Assembly: GCA_030840415.1 (NCBI GenBank)
Contig: JAVEEO010000386.1
Span: 1 to 12,077 of the forward strand
DNA: 12,077 nucleotides
Source: Pseudonocardiales bacterium
GTDB lineage: Bacteria > Actinomycetota > Actinomycetes > Mycobacteriales > Jatrophihabitantaceae
Reading direction: 5' to 3'
The notes below the pieces were generated by a model, which saw only the letters and a list, made by a program, of their open reading frames with translations, had not been told where the DNA came from and made no database searches. The position numbers were made by a program, and so were the translations under genes. This document shows, one piece after another, positions 5,368 through 12,077 of this stretch; position 1 is the first letter of the stretch, and each line of letters starts with the position of its first letter.

Positions 5368-7224
5368 TCATGCCGGGATGTCGTCGGGCTTGCCCCACTG
5401 GGCGGTGATGACCCCGCGCACCCACCACACTCCGGTGGACGGCCGCCAGACCGCCAAGTCCAGCCGGCCGTCGCCGTTGTAGTCCGCAGCGACCGGGACG
5501 TCGCCGGGCTTGCCCCACTGGGCGGTGACCACGCCGTGTACCCACCAGGTTCCGGTGGACGGTCGCCAGACCGCCAGGTCGGCGCGTCCGTCGCCGTTGT
5601 AGTCGGCGGCGACCGGGTCGTCCCCCGGCTTGCCCCACTGGGCGGTGACCACGCCGTGTACCCACCAGGTTCCGGTGGACGGTCGCCAGACCGCCAGGTC
5701 GGCTCGTCCGTCGCCGTTGTAGTCGGCGGGCACCGGGACGTCGCCGGGCTTGCCCCACTGTGCGGTCAGCACTCCGCGAACCCACCAGACCCCGGTGGAC
5801 GGTCGCCAGACCGCCAGATCGGCCCGGCCGTCGCCGTTGAAATCTGCCACCACCGGAACGTCGCCGGGCTTGCCCCATTGGACCGTCTCGATCCCGCGCA
5901 CCCACCAGGTGCCCGTGGACGGTCGCCAGACCGCGAGATCGACCCGGCCATCGCCGTTGTAGTCGGCGGGCACCGGGACGTCACCCGGCTTACCCCACTG
6001 CGAGGTGACCACGCCGTGCACCCACCAGACCCCGGTGGACGGTCGCCAGACCGCCAGGTCGGAACGCCCGTCGCCGTTGTAGTCATGGGCCACCCCGGGG
6101 ATCAGCCCGCGGGCCTGCTTGGCCTTGAGCACCACCAGTGCCGCCGCATTGACCCGGGCCCGGAACGCCGCATCGTTGGCCACCCGGGCCGAGACCGCCC
6201 CGACCATCGCCGGGATCAGGCTGGGGTCGACGGTCAGCACCATGTCGCCGCCGGCCCCCAGGAAGTTCACCGCCCGGGCGCCCGGCGACCAGGCCGCGAC
6301 CTGCCTGGCCGAGCCCAGGTCGTCGCTGATCACCACCCCGCGAAAGCCGAGCCGCCCGCGCAGCACCGAGCCGATGACCGTCGGCGAGAACACGGCCGGC
6401 CGGGCCGCGTCGATCAGGTGGTAGTAGGCCGAGGACATCATCACGAAGGGAGCACCGGCTCCGATGCCGGCCTGGAACGGCGCCAGGTAAGGGTCCGTCG
6501 AGGTCGTGACGTAGTCGGTCACCCCGGCGGTGGTGTCGGTGTTGGCAGTCACCCGGCCCAGCCCGGGGAAGTGCTTGACGGCGGTGGCGACGCCGGCCTG
6601 TGCCATGCCCCGCACCACCGCCGCGCCGTGCGGCGCCACCACGTCCGGGGTGTGGCCGTACTCGCGGTTGTAATACCCGATCGGCGGATTGACCTGGCCG
6701 ACCGGAACGGTGTCCAGCACCGGTGCCAGGTTCAGGTTGACCCCGGCCGCCGCCAGCTGGCCGCCCCAGTGCTGCGCCGCCGCCTGCAGGGTTGCCGTCG
6801 ACCAGCCGCCCTGGGTCAGCGCCTGCGGGATGGTCGAGAATCCGGGCCCGGACAGCACCTGGACGTAGCCGCCCTCCTGGTCGGAGCTGACGAACAGCGG
6901 CACCCCGCCGGTGGCCGCCGAGCCGGCCCGTGCCTGCAAGCTGTTGGTGATCGCGCGGGTGGCGCTGACCCCTCGCGCGCTGCGGCCGGTCAGGATCACG
7001 TTGCCCACGTGGTAGGTGCCGATCGCCGACAAGGTCGCCGAGCCGACACCGGTCGCGGCGCCGCCGACCATGAACAGCTGCCCGATCCGCTGCGCCTGCG
7101 ACATCCGGTTGAACACCGCCTGGGCACCGCCTGCCGGTATGCCTGCCGAGGCCGGAGCAGCCTGCAACACCGACAGCAGGGCAGCGCCGCCCACTACCAG
7201 CCCGATCGATCGCGAATGCCTCAT
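5368..7224 (-). CDS. Secreted glycoside hydrolase family 3 (NagZ-type) with FG-GAP/VCBS-like repeats
   Basis: 618 residues. A Sec signal peptide (basic MRHSR, hydrophobic core to about 22, cleavage near APASA-G) exports the protein. Residues about 33-375 form a GH3 N-terminal (beta-N-acetylhexosaminidase type) TIM barrel: SSDQEGGYVQ at 113-122, LNLAPVLD at 164-171, KHFPGLG at 217-223 and the nucleophile-region motif VISDDLG at 298-304 (Asp301/302). The flexible loop after KHFPGLG reads NTDTT (228-232), where NagZ enzymes usually carry an acid/base His in a D-S-H type motif; the His is absent, so the mechanism or substrate may differ. Six 40-residue repeats with the calcium-loop signature DxNGDGxxDL follow from residue 381 to the end. 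Expected role: peptidoglycan or glycan hydrolysis outside the cell, with the repeats as a binding or adhesion platform. A GAGAGG lies upstream of the ATG. Confidence 0.93.
   Translation of the reverse strand: MRHSRSIGLVVGGAALLSVLQAAPASAGIPAGGAQAVFNRMSQAQRIGQLFMVGGAATGVGSATLSAIGTYHVGNVILTGRSARGVSATRAITNSLQARAGSAATGGVPLFVSSDQEGGYVQVLSGPGFSTIPQALTQGGWSTATLQAAAQHWGGQLAAAGVNLNLAPVLDTVPVGQVNPPIGYYNREYGHTPDVVAPHGAAVVRGMAQAGVATAVKHFPGLGRVTANTDTTAGVTDYVTTSTDPYLAPFQAGIGAGAPFVMMSSAYYHLIDAARPAVFSPTVIGSVLRGRLGFRGVVISDDLGSARQVAAWSPGARAVNFLGAGGDMVLTVDPSLIPAMVGAVSARVANDAAFRARVNAAALVVLKAKQARGLIPGVAHDYNGDGRSDLAVWRPSTGVWWVHGVVTSQWGKPGDVPVPADYNGDGRVDLAVWRPSTGTWWVRGIETVQWGKPGDVPVVADFNGDGRADLAVWRPSTGVWWVRGVLTAQWGKPGDVPVPADYNGDGRADLAVWRPSTGTWWVHGVVTAQWGKPGDDPVAADYNGDGRADLAVWRPSTGTWWVHGVVTAQWGKPGDVPVAADYNGDGRLDLAVWRPSTGVWWVRGVITAQWGKPDDIPA
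5371..6084 (-). repeat. Six tandem 120-bp repeats (FG-GAP/VCBS-like, 40 residues each)
   Basis: The units start about every 120 bp on the minus strand, at 6084, 5964, 5844, 5724, 5604 and 5484; the last is cut to 38 codons by the stop. The conserved protein pattern is DYNGDGRxDLAVWRPSTGxW, then WVxGxxTxQWGKPGDVPV. Units four and five (5605-5724 and 5485-5604) differ by one residue and few bases, pointing to recent duplication or gene conversion. The Asp/Asn spacing fits a calcium-binding loop. Confidence 0.93.
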
Positions 7225-7428
7225 GCCGGCCGCCTCTCAGAGCCCTCGCCACCCAGACACAAGCGACGCCGGAACTGTTGCGCCGGCGAGGAATCGTAGG
7301 TGCGCGCGGCAGAATTCGTGGTCGAAGGCTAGCTGGCCGGAGGTTCAGCGGCCGGAACAAAATCACGGTGGCGTACCGGTGTGCCGGATTTTCACTGCGG
7401 GCGCGCGCCTTCAGATCCAGAATGAGGC
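7225..7428. other. Divergent intergenic region
   Basis: 204 bp between the minus-strand hydrolase and the plus-strand membrane protein; it should hold both promoters. GCCGG and CCGGC flank a 10-bp spacer around 7269-7289, and GGCCGGA recurs at 7336 and 7352. None of this is strong enough to name an operator. No small gene is supported. Confidence 0.35.
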
Positions 7429-8628
7429 GTGGGCCGAGCCGGCGGGGACTTCGACGACATCGAGTGGGTCGACGACGGTTCGGAGTTGACGGCCCCGCCT
7501 CGGTTGCCGTGGCCGAGATGGTTGACCGTGGCAGTCGTTGTGCTGAGCGTTGCCGCGGTGGTCGCGGTGCTCAACACCGTGCGGCGCACCCCGCCGGCAG
7601 CACCGCCCGCCGCCCTGGTGACCGCCCCCGCGTCGTCGAGCCGGCCCGCCGCCACCACCTCCGTGCCGGCGGCTACCTCCTCGCCATTGGCGGTGTCGAA
7701 GCTCCGGCTGGGCCACCCATTGCTCGGTGTCAGCGCGGGGTGGGAGTTGTTCGCACGCGGCACTGGGGTGCTGGCGCGCATCGAGCCGGCGGCCGGCCGG
7801 GTCACCCTCACGCCCGTTCCCGACCTGCGCAGCGGCGGCCCGGTCTACCTGCTGGCCGGCCCGGATCGGGCGATCATCCGGCCGCTGGACAGCGTGCCCG
7901 CCTACGTGGTGCCCGACGGGCAGCCGGCCAGGCAACTGCCTGGAACGCTCAACGAGGACGGCCCGGTGTTTCCGGGACCGGAACCGGGCCAGATGTGGGT
8001 GCGGCCGGCCGACGACCACCAGCCGGTGATGGCCCTGGCCACCCTGGACGGCGATCGACTTGCCGACTTCGTCCAGGTGCCGGCGGGCAGTTCGTCGTTC
8101 GAGGCGGTCGGCGACGGAGCGGGCTACCTGCTCTACCCCGGCATCGGCGGGGTGTACGCCGCCCGGCCGGACGGGCCGCACCGGATCAGCACCGGCGCGC
8201 TGCTGGCGGTCGGTCCCACCGGCTGGCTGGTGGTCGAGTGCGACGCGCAGTACCGCTGCCGGACGGTGCTGATCGACCGGCTGGACGGCTCGCGGCGAAC
8301 CGTGCCCACCACCCTCGCGAGCCGGGACCGGAGCGGGGTGATCTCACCGGATGGGTCGACCGCGGCGATGATGACCGCCGGCCAGAACGGCTCCTCCGGC
8401 CTCTACCTCCTCGACCTGGTCACCGGCAGCCGGCGCGCGGTCGACGTGGCCGTCACCCAGCAGACCCTGGACGGTGCCATCGCGTTCTCCCCGGACGGCA
8501 AGTGGCTGTTCGCCATCACCGCCGGCGGGGAGCTGGCGGTCATCGATCGCCGGACCGGGGTGGTCAGCGATCTGGACGTACCGCTGCCGACACTGAGCCA
8601 GTTGGCGGTGCGACCGGCCAGCTACTGA
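7429..8628 (+). CDS. Membrane-anchored probable beta-propeller protein
   Basis: 399 residues from GTG 7429 (a short GAGG lies directly upstream). An acidic N-terminus (DFDDIEWVDDGSE) is inside. One membrane helix spans residues 31-50 (WLTVAVVVLSVAAVVAVLNT), then a Pro/Ala/Ser/Thr-rich linker to about 88 and an extracytoplasmic domain of about 310 residues. That domain has repeated strand-rich blades with WD40/TolB-like phrases: SPDGSTAAMMT at about 305, SGLYLLDLVTGSRR at about 323 and AFSPDGKWLFAITAGGELAVIDRRTGVV at about 351-378. This architecture is common in actinobacterial extracytoplasmic proteins of unknown role. No catalytic motif is visible; a binding or scaffold function is likely. 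It converges with the DyP gene downstream. Confidence 0.85.
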   Translation: MGRAGGDFDDIEWVDDGSELTAPPRLPWPRWLTVAVVVLSVAAVVAVLNTVRRTPPAAPPAALVTAPASSSRPAATTSVPAATSSPLAVSKLRLGHPLLGVSAGWELFARGTGVLARIEPAAGRVTLTPVPDLRSGGPVYLLAGPDRAIIRPLDSVPAYVVPDGQPARQLPGTLNEDGPVFPGPEPGQMWVRPADDHQPVMALATLDGDRLADFVQVPAGSSSFEAVGDGAGYLLYPGIGGVYAARPDGPHRISTGALLAVGPTGWLVVECDAQYRCRTVLIDRLDGSRRTVPTTLASRDRSGVISPDGSTAAMMTAGQNGSSGLYLLDLVTGSRRAVDVAVTQQTLDGAIAFSPDGKWLFAITAGGELAVIDRRTGVVSDLDVPLPTLSQLAVRPASY

Positions 8629-8698
8629 CCATTCGCCGGCCGAGAGCCAGCCCGCACGAACATCGAGCGGCCGGACAGCTGTCAGCCAGCTCCAGAGA
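8629..8698. other. Convergent intergenic gap
   Basis: 70 bp between two convergent genes. It contains a perfect 10-bp palindrome, GACAGCTGTC (8674-8683), but no GC stem followed by a T-run on either strand, so no intrinsic terminator is called. Confidence 0.35.
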
Positions 8699-9946
8699 TC
8701 ATGCCTGGCCGAACAGCGCGGTCGACCAGCTCTGATCCGGCCGCACCCCAGGCGGGATGGCGAAGATTGCGCTGCCGACGTGCTGGGTGTGGGTGTTCAG
8801 CGCGTCCGAGCGGCTGAGCTGGCGCTGGATGGGTATGAAGCCGGTGCGCGGGTCGGACTGGAAGCAGCAGAACATCTGCCCCGCCTGCACGCCGGTCGGC
8901 GAGCTTTCGGTGAAGGCATAGCTGCGCCGCAGGATTTGCGCGCCGGCGTTCAGCTCGGCCGAGGCCAGCCGGACGTGTGAGTCGAGCGGGATGGCCGGGC
9001 TGCCGTCGGCGGCCGAGGCGGCCAGGTCGAGTGGGCTGGTCAGGTTGCCGCCGGACAGCGGCGCGCCGGACTGCTTGTGCCGGCCGATGATTCGCTGCTG
9101 CTCGTCGTCGGGCACGTCGTCCCAGCCGTCGGTGAACAGCAGGATCCGGCGGGTCACCAGGTAACTGCCGCAGGCCATCCAATCCGTTCCGCCGGCCCAC
9201 ACCACGTTGTCCAGGCCCTTGCTGTCCTCGAGCGGCGGGTTGCGCACTCCGTCGTGGAAGCCGAAAAGGTTGCGGGTGAGCGGCTTGGCGGCATCGCCGA
9301 GTTGCGGGCCACGGAAACCGGACTGGGACCAGCGCACGCTGACCAGTCCGTGGGACAGCCGCAGCAGCTGCCGGTGGGCGTGGTAGGCGATCTGGGCGTC
9401 GTCGGCGCAGATCTGCAGCACCAGGTCGCCACCGCGCCAGGCGGTTTGCAGATTGTCGTTGGCGAACCGGGGCAACTCGGACAGCGGGGCGGGCCGGCGG
9501 CCGGCCAGGCCGAACCGGGCGTCGAACAGGCTGGGCCCGTAGCCGATGGTGATGGTCAGGCGGGAGGGTGACGCGTCCACCGCCTCGCCGCTGTCGGTCA
9601 GCGCCGGCCGGTCCGCCGGCGCCAGTACCGGCTTGCCGCTGGTCAGCAGTGCCGCCGCGGTGGTCCAGTCGTCGAGCAGTCGGCGCAGCTCGGCGGCGCC
9701 GGTCGCGGTCACATCCAATGCGGAGAGTAACTGGCAGGCCTGCGCCGGGGTGACCACGCCGGCCTGGTGGGGGCCGTGGAACGGCTCGAGCTGAGCGGCC
9801 GCAGCGGTGCTTGCGGCGAGGGTTTCGGTGGCCGCGGCCGGCCGGGCGTGCGAGGAGGTGCAGCCAGCCACCCCCACCGCGGCAGCGCCGAACGCGGCCG
9901 ACAGCACGGCCCGCCGGGACACCTCAGGAGTAGCGGAAGCGGGCAT
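8699..9946 (-). CDS. Tat-exported DyP-type heme peroxidase (EfeB-like)
   Basis: 415 residues. The N-terminus has twin arginines at 11-12 (SRRAVLSAAF), a hydrophobic core and VAGC ending at Cys29, so it is a Tat substrate and probably a lipoprotein anchored outside the membrane. The DyP fold is shown by GFHDGVRNP at 229-237 (the GxxDG motif with catalytic Asp232), the conserved IIGRHKQSGAPL at about 286-297, the proximal heme ligand His324 in DSHVRLAS, and the distal Arg region ILRRSYAF at 338-345. Such proteins oxidise dyes, phenolics or porphyrins with peroxide, or act as deferrochelatase when partnered with EfeU and EfeO. No efeU or efeO gene is adjacent, so iron uptake is not supported here. 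An AT-rich divergent region lies upstream. Confidence 0.95.
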   Translation of the reverse strand: MPASATPEVSRRAVLSAAFGAAAVGVAGCTSSHARPAAATETLAASTAAAAQLEPFHGPHQAGVVTPAQACQLLSALDVTATGAAELRRLLDDWTTAAALLTSGKPVLAPADRPALTDSGEAVDASPSRLTITIGYGPSLFDARFGLAGRRPAPLSELPRFANDNLQTAWRGGDLVLQICADDAQIAYHAHRQLLRLSHGLVSVRWSQSGFRGPQLGDAAKPLTRNLFGFHDGVRNPPLEDSKGLDNVVWAGGTDWMACGSYLVTRRILLFTDGWDDVPDDEQQRIIGRHKQSGAPLSGGNLTSPLDLAASAADGSPAIPLDSHVRLASAELNAGAQILRRSYAFTESSPTGVQAGQMFCCFQSDPRTGFIPIQRQLSRSDALNTHTQHVGSAIFAIPPGVRPDQSWSTALFGQA

Positions 9947-10064
9947 GGCAGGCGACTCTACCTGCTACATGGTGTTTGAGAAACGCCTTGAAATAACAGA
10001 AATCTCATGTTTCTATCTCACCACCTCTTTATCCCCGCGCGCTGTTTGCACCTTGGAGTCCCCC
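9947..10064. promoter_or_regulatory. AT-rich divergent promoter region
   Basis: 118 bp between the DyP gene and the Rhs-type gene; 9975-10035 is strikingly AT-richer than its surroundings. TTGAAA at 9988-9993 could be a -35 box for the plus-strand gene, but the hexamer 17 nt downstream (TTCTAT) is a poor -10. AGAAA and TTTCT flank 7 bp at 9998-10014, a possible operator. The plus-strand gene has GGAG at 10055-10058, 6 nt before its ATG. Confidence 0.5.
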
Positions 10065-12077
10065 ATGCGCCCTCGCCGTTCTCGCCTGCGCGATGCGGTA
10101 GTACTGATCGTCACTGCCAGCCTGGTGCTGAACTTCGAGAGCCCGGCCAGCACGGCCAGTCCACAGAGCCCTTCGCTGCCGCCGGCCGGCTCGGTGACCT
10201 ACAGCTATGACGCCTCCGGACGCCTGGTGGGGGCCAGTGAACCCGGAGTGGGATCGGTTACCCACAGCTACGACGCCGCCGGCAACCTGACCGCGACCAC
10301 GCCGAGCACCGGCGCCGACCCGCAGCTGACGAGCGTCACGCCGCAGCACGCCCCGCCGGGCAGCATCGTCACCCTGCGGGGCGCCAACTTCAGCAGCACC
10401 GCCTCGGACGACCAGGTCAGCTTCGGCGGCACCGCCGCCACCGTCGGCTCGGCCGCGGCCGGGTCGCTGACCGTCACTGTGCCGGCCGCCGCGACCAGCG
10501 GGCCGGTCAGCGTCACCGTCGGCGGCGTGACCGCAACCGGTCCCAGCTTCACAGTCGAGCCGTCGGCCCAGGCGCCGACGATCACCGGCTTCAGCGCCAG
10601 CCAGGTCAACCTGGGCGCCACCCTGACCGTCAGCGGCAGCCACTTCGACCCGAACCCCGCCCGGAACGTGGTGCAGATCAACCAGACCCGGGCCCCGGTG
10701 ACCACGGCAAGCGCCACCAGCCTGACCGTCACGGTACCGCCGGCCGCGGCCGGCTCGGGCAAGGTGACGGTCTCCACCCCGGCCGGGGTGGCCACCAGCG
10801 CGGCGGATCTGTACGTGTTGCCGGCCGCCCTGGCGGCGAACACCTTCGACGCCGGGCAGCGGATCACGCCGTCGGCCACCGTGACCCTGGCGACGGCCGG
10901 CCCCGGGCACGTCGCGCTGGCGGTGTTCGACGCGCCGGCGAACGGTCGGCTGTTCGTTCGGGAGGGTACCTCCAGCGTCCCGTCCTGCAATGGCACGCTC
11001 ACCGTCTACGACCCGCATGGCGTCTCGATCGGCTCGGACAGCTGCGTCTGGACCAAGGACTACCTCGACGACCTGCCGCTGCGCACAGCCGGCACGTACA
11101 CCGTCGCGCTGTCCACCAACGGCAGCGGCGGCTCGGTGCCGGTGACGCTGGACCTGGTGCCGCCAGATTCCACCGCTGCGATCAGCACTGATGGCACGCC
11201 CACCACGATCACCACCAGCGTCGGGCAGAGCGCCAAGCTCAGCTTTTCCGGCACCGCGAACCAGCGGATCTTCGTCAAGATCACCGGCAACACTGCCGAG
11301 GCGAGCAGTTGTGCCGCGCTCACCCTGCAGGGACCGGCCGGCACCGTCACGACCGGCAGCGCCTGCTCGGCCAGTTCCTACATCGATACCACCACGCTGC
11401 CCTCGGACGGCGGCTACTCGCTGACCTTCAATCCCGGCGGCACCGATGCCGGCAGCGCGACGATCGCTATCTACACCGTGCCGGCCGACTCGATCATTCC
11501 GGTGAGCGCCGACGGCACGCCGACCACCGTAACCACCAGCATCGGCCAGAGCGCCAACCTGACGTTCAGCGGCACCGCGAACCAGCGGGTATTCGTCAAG
11601 GTCACCGGTAACACCGCCGAGGCGACCAGCTGCGTCGCGCTCGCCCTGGTCAACCCCAGCGGCAGCAACGTGGTCACCGGCAGCGGCTGCTCGGCCAGCT
11701 CCTATCTCGACACCACCACGCTGCCCTCCGACGGCACCTACACCTTCAGGTTCAACCCCGGCGGCACCGACGCCGGCAGCGCGACGATTGCCATCTACAC
11801 GGTCCCGGCCGACTCGATCATTCCGGTGAGCGCCGACGGCACGCCGACCACCATCACCACCAGCATCGGCCAGAACGGCAAGCTGACCTTCAGCGGCAGC
11901 ACCGGGCAGCGGATCTTCGTCAACATCACCAACAGCACCGCTCGATCCAGCAGTTGCCCTGTCTTCACGCTGCTGTCGCCGTCCGGCAGCACCGTTGTGA
12001 GCAAGACGAGCTGTTCGGCCAGCGACTATCTCGACACCACCTCGCTTCCTGCGGACGGCAGCTACTCGCTGACCTTC
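10065..12077 (+). CDS. Large secreted YD-repeat (Rhs) / IPT-TIG surface protein, N-terminal part
   Basis: 671 codons, open to the right edge with no stop. The ATG at 10065 follows GGAG with 6 nt spacing. A basic n-region (MRPRRSRLRD) and hydrophobic core (AVVLIVTASLVL) form a signal peptide, with likely cleavage near residues 29-31. Two YD/Rhs-type repeats follow: VTYSYDASGRLVGA at 44-57 and VTHSYDAAGNLTATT at 65-79. Next come two IPT/TIG Ig-like domains, about 86-164 (SVTPQHAPPGSIVTLRGANF) and 171-251 (ITGFSASQVNLGATLTVSGSHF). After these is a diverged and then three closely related beta modules of 107-108 residues, each with a Cys pair and LP-x-D-G-x-Y-x-x-x-F, resembling pre-peptidase C-terminal type domains. 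Rhs-family proteins often carry a long YD shell and a variable C-terminal toxin. Neither is visible here, so a toxin role is unproven; a surface adhesin is the alternative. Confidence 0.88.
   Translation, partial: MRPRRSRLRDAVVLIVTASLVLNFESPASTASPQSPSLPPAGSVTYSYDASGRLVGASEPGVGSVTHSYDAAGNLTATTPSTGADPQLTSVTPQHAPPGSIVTLRGANFSSTASDDQVSFGGTAATVGSAAAGSLTVTVPAAATSGPVSVTVGGVTATGPSFTVEPSAQAPTITGFSASQVNLGATLTVSGSHFDPNPARNVVQINQTRAPVTTASATSLTVTVPPAAAGSGKVTVSTPAGVATSAADLYVLPAALAANTFDAGQRITPSATVTLATAGPGHVALAVFDAPANGRLFVREGTSSVPSCNGTLTVYDPHGVSIGSDSCVWTKDYLDDLPLRTAGTYTVALSTNGSGGSVPVTLDLVPPDSTAAISTDGTPTTITTSVGQSAKLSFSGTANQRIFVKITGNTAEASSCAALTLQGPAGTVTTGSACSASSYIDTTTLPSDGGYSLTFNPGGTDAGSATIAIYTVPADSIIPVSADGTPTTVTTSIGQSANLTFSGTANQRVFVKVTGNTAEATSCVALALVNPSGSNVVTGSGCSASSYLDTTTLPSDGTYTFRFNPGGTDAGSATIAIYTVPADSIIPVSADGTPTTITTSIGQNGKLTFSGSTGQRIFVNITNSTARSSSCPVFTLLSPSGSTVVSKTSCSASDYLDTTSLPADGSYSLTF
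11187..12077 (+). repeat. Tandem 321-324-bp repeats in the surface-protein gene
   Basis: GA(C/T)GGCACGC marks unit starts at 11190, 11511 and 11835, giving periods of 321 and 324 bp (107 and 108 codons). The third unit is cut by the window edge. Each unit reads DGTPTTxTTSxGQ, then SGTANQRxFVKxTGNTAEA, a Cys pair (SSC, later CSASSY), and IYTVPADSIIPVSA linking to the next. A more diverged copy precedes them (about 10840-11175). The unit junctions near 11447-11530 and 11771-11854 are almost identical at DNA level. Confidence 0.88.

Noticed and set aside
5371..6084. Regular 120-bp periodicity that could be mistaken for a CRISPR array or satellite
   Set aside because: There are no unique spacers; the period is exactly 40 codons and encodes FG-GAP-like repeats.
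5536..7299. A 587-codon open frame on the plus strand, antisense to the hydrolase
   Set aside because: It mirrors the repeats of the hydrolase gene, is Arg/His/Pro/Gly-rich and has no domain. The minus frame has a signal peptide and GH3 motifs.
8629..8698. Bidirectional terminator between the convergent genes
   Set aside because: Only a 10-bp palindrome without a T-run; not enough for an intrinsic terminator call.

Overview
The window is a roughly 67-72% GC-looking chromosomal segment. Strong G/C third-position bias, GTG/TTG starts, a Tat-type signal and large secreted repeat proteins all suggest a high-GC actinobacterium. This is an inference from composition and gene content; no rRNA or marker gene is present. 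No tRNA, rRNA, IS element or CRISPR array was seen.

Layout. (1) Positions 1-1602, minus strand: the N-terminal part of a short-chain dehydrogenase (SDR, running off the left edge), preceded by a two-domain carboxymuconolactone decarboxylase/AhpD-like peroxidase-related gene. That gene contains one in-frame TGA exactly at the second cysteine position of the AhpD active-site motif E-x11-C-x2-C-x3-H, making it E-x11-C-x2-U-x3-H. A 19-nt hairpin with a G-U-U apical loop starts 9 nt after the TGA, as expected of a bacterial SECIS element. This is the best candidate for an undescribed feature in the window: a selenocysteine-containing AhpD-like protein that normal gene calling would split or truncate. 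(2) Positions 1909-3742, plus strand: three genes with 4-nt stop/start overlaps, encoding an unknown soluble protein, a small two-helix membrane protein and a zinc-ribbon plus Mrr-type nuclease. They look like a compact defence-type operon. (3) Positions 3843-5359, plus strand: unknown small genes with interrupted frames, namely a G9 tract that shifts the first one, an intact two-helix membrane protein, and a membrane-protein gene broken by a frameshift and an in-frame TAG. (4) Positions 5368-7224, minus strand: a secreted glycoside hydrolase family 3 (NagZ-type) protein with six 40-residue FG-GAP/VCBS-like repeats. (5) Positions 7429-8628, plus strand: a single-pass membrane-anchored, probable beta-propeller protein. 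(6) Positions 8699-9946, minus strand: a Tat-exported DyP-type heme peroxidase that is probably a lipoprotein. (7) From 10065 to the right edge, plus strand: the N-terminal 671 codons of a large secreted protein with YD (Rhs) repeats, two IPT/TIG domains and tandem cysteine-containing beta modules.

Functional themes: redox/peroxide chemistry appears twice (the AhpD-like protein and DyP) without any evident physical linkage. The right half is dominated by exported cell-surface proteins. Regions 2 and 3 look accessory. The Sec-decoding machinery (selA, selB, selC, selD) is not in the window, so the selenoprotein call depends on its presence elsewhere in the genome.
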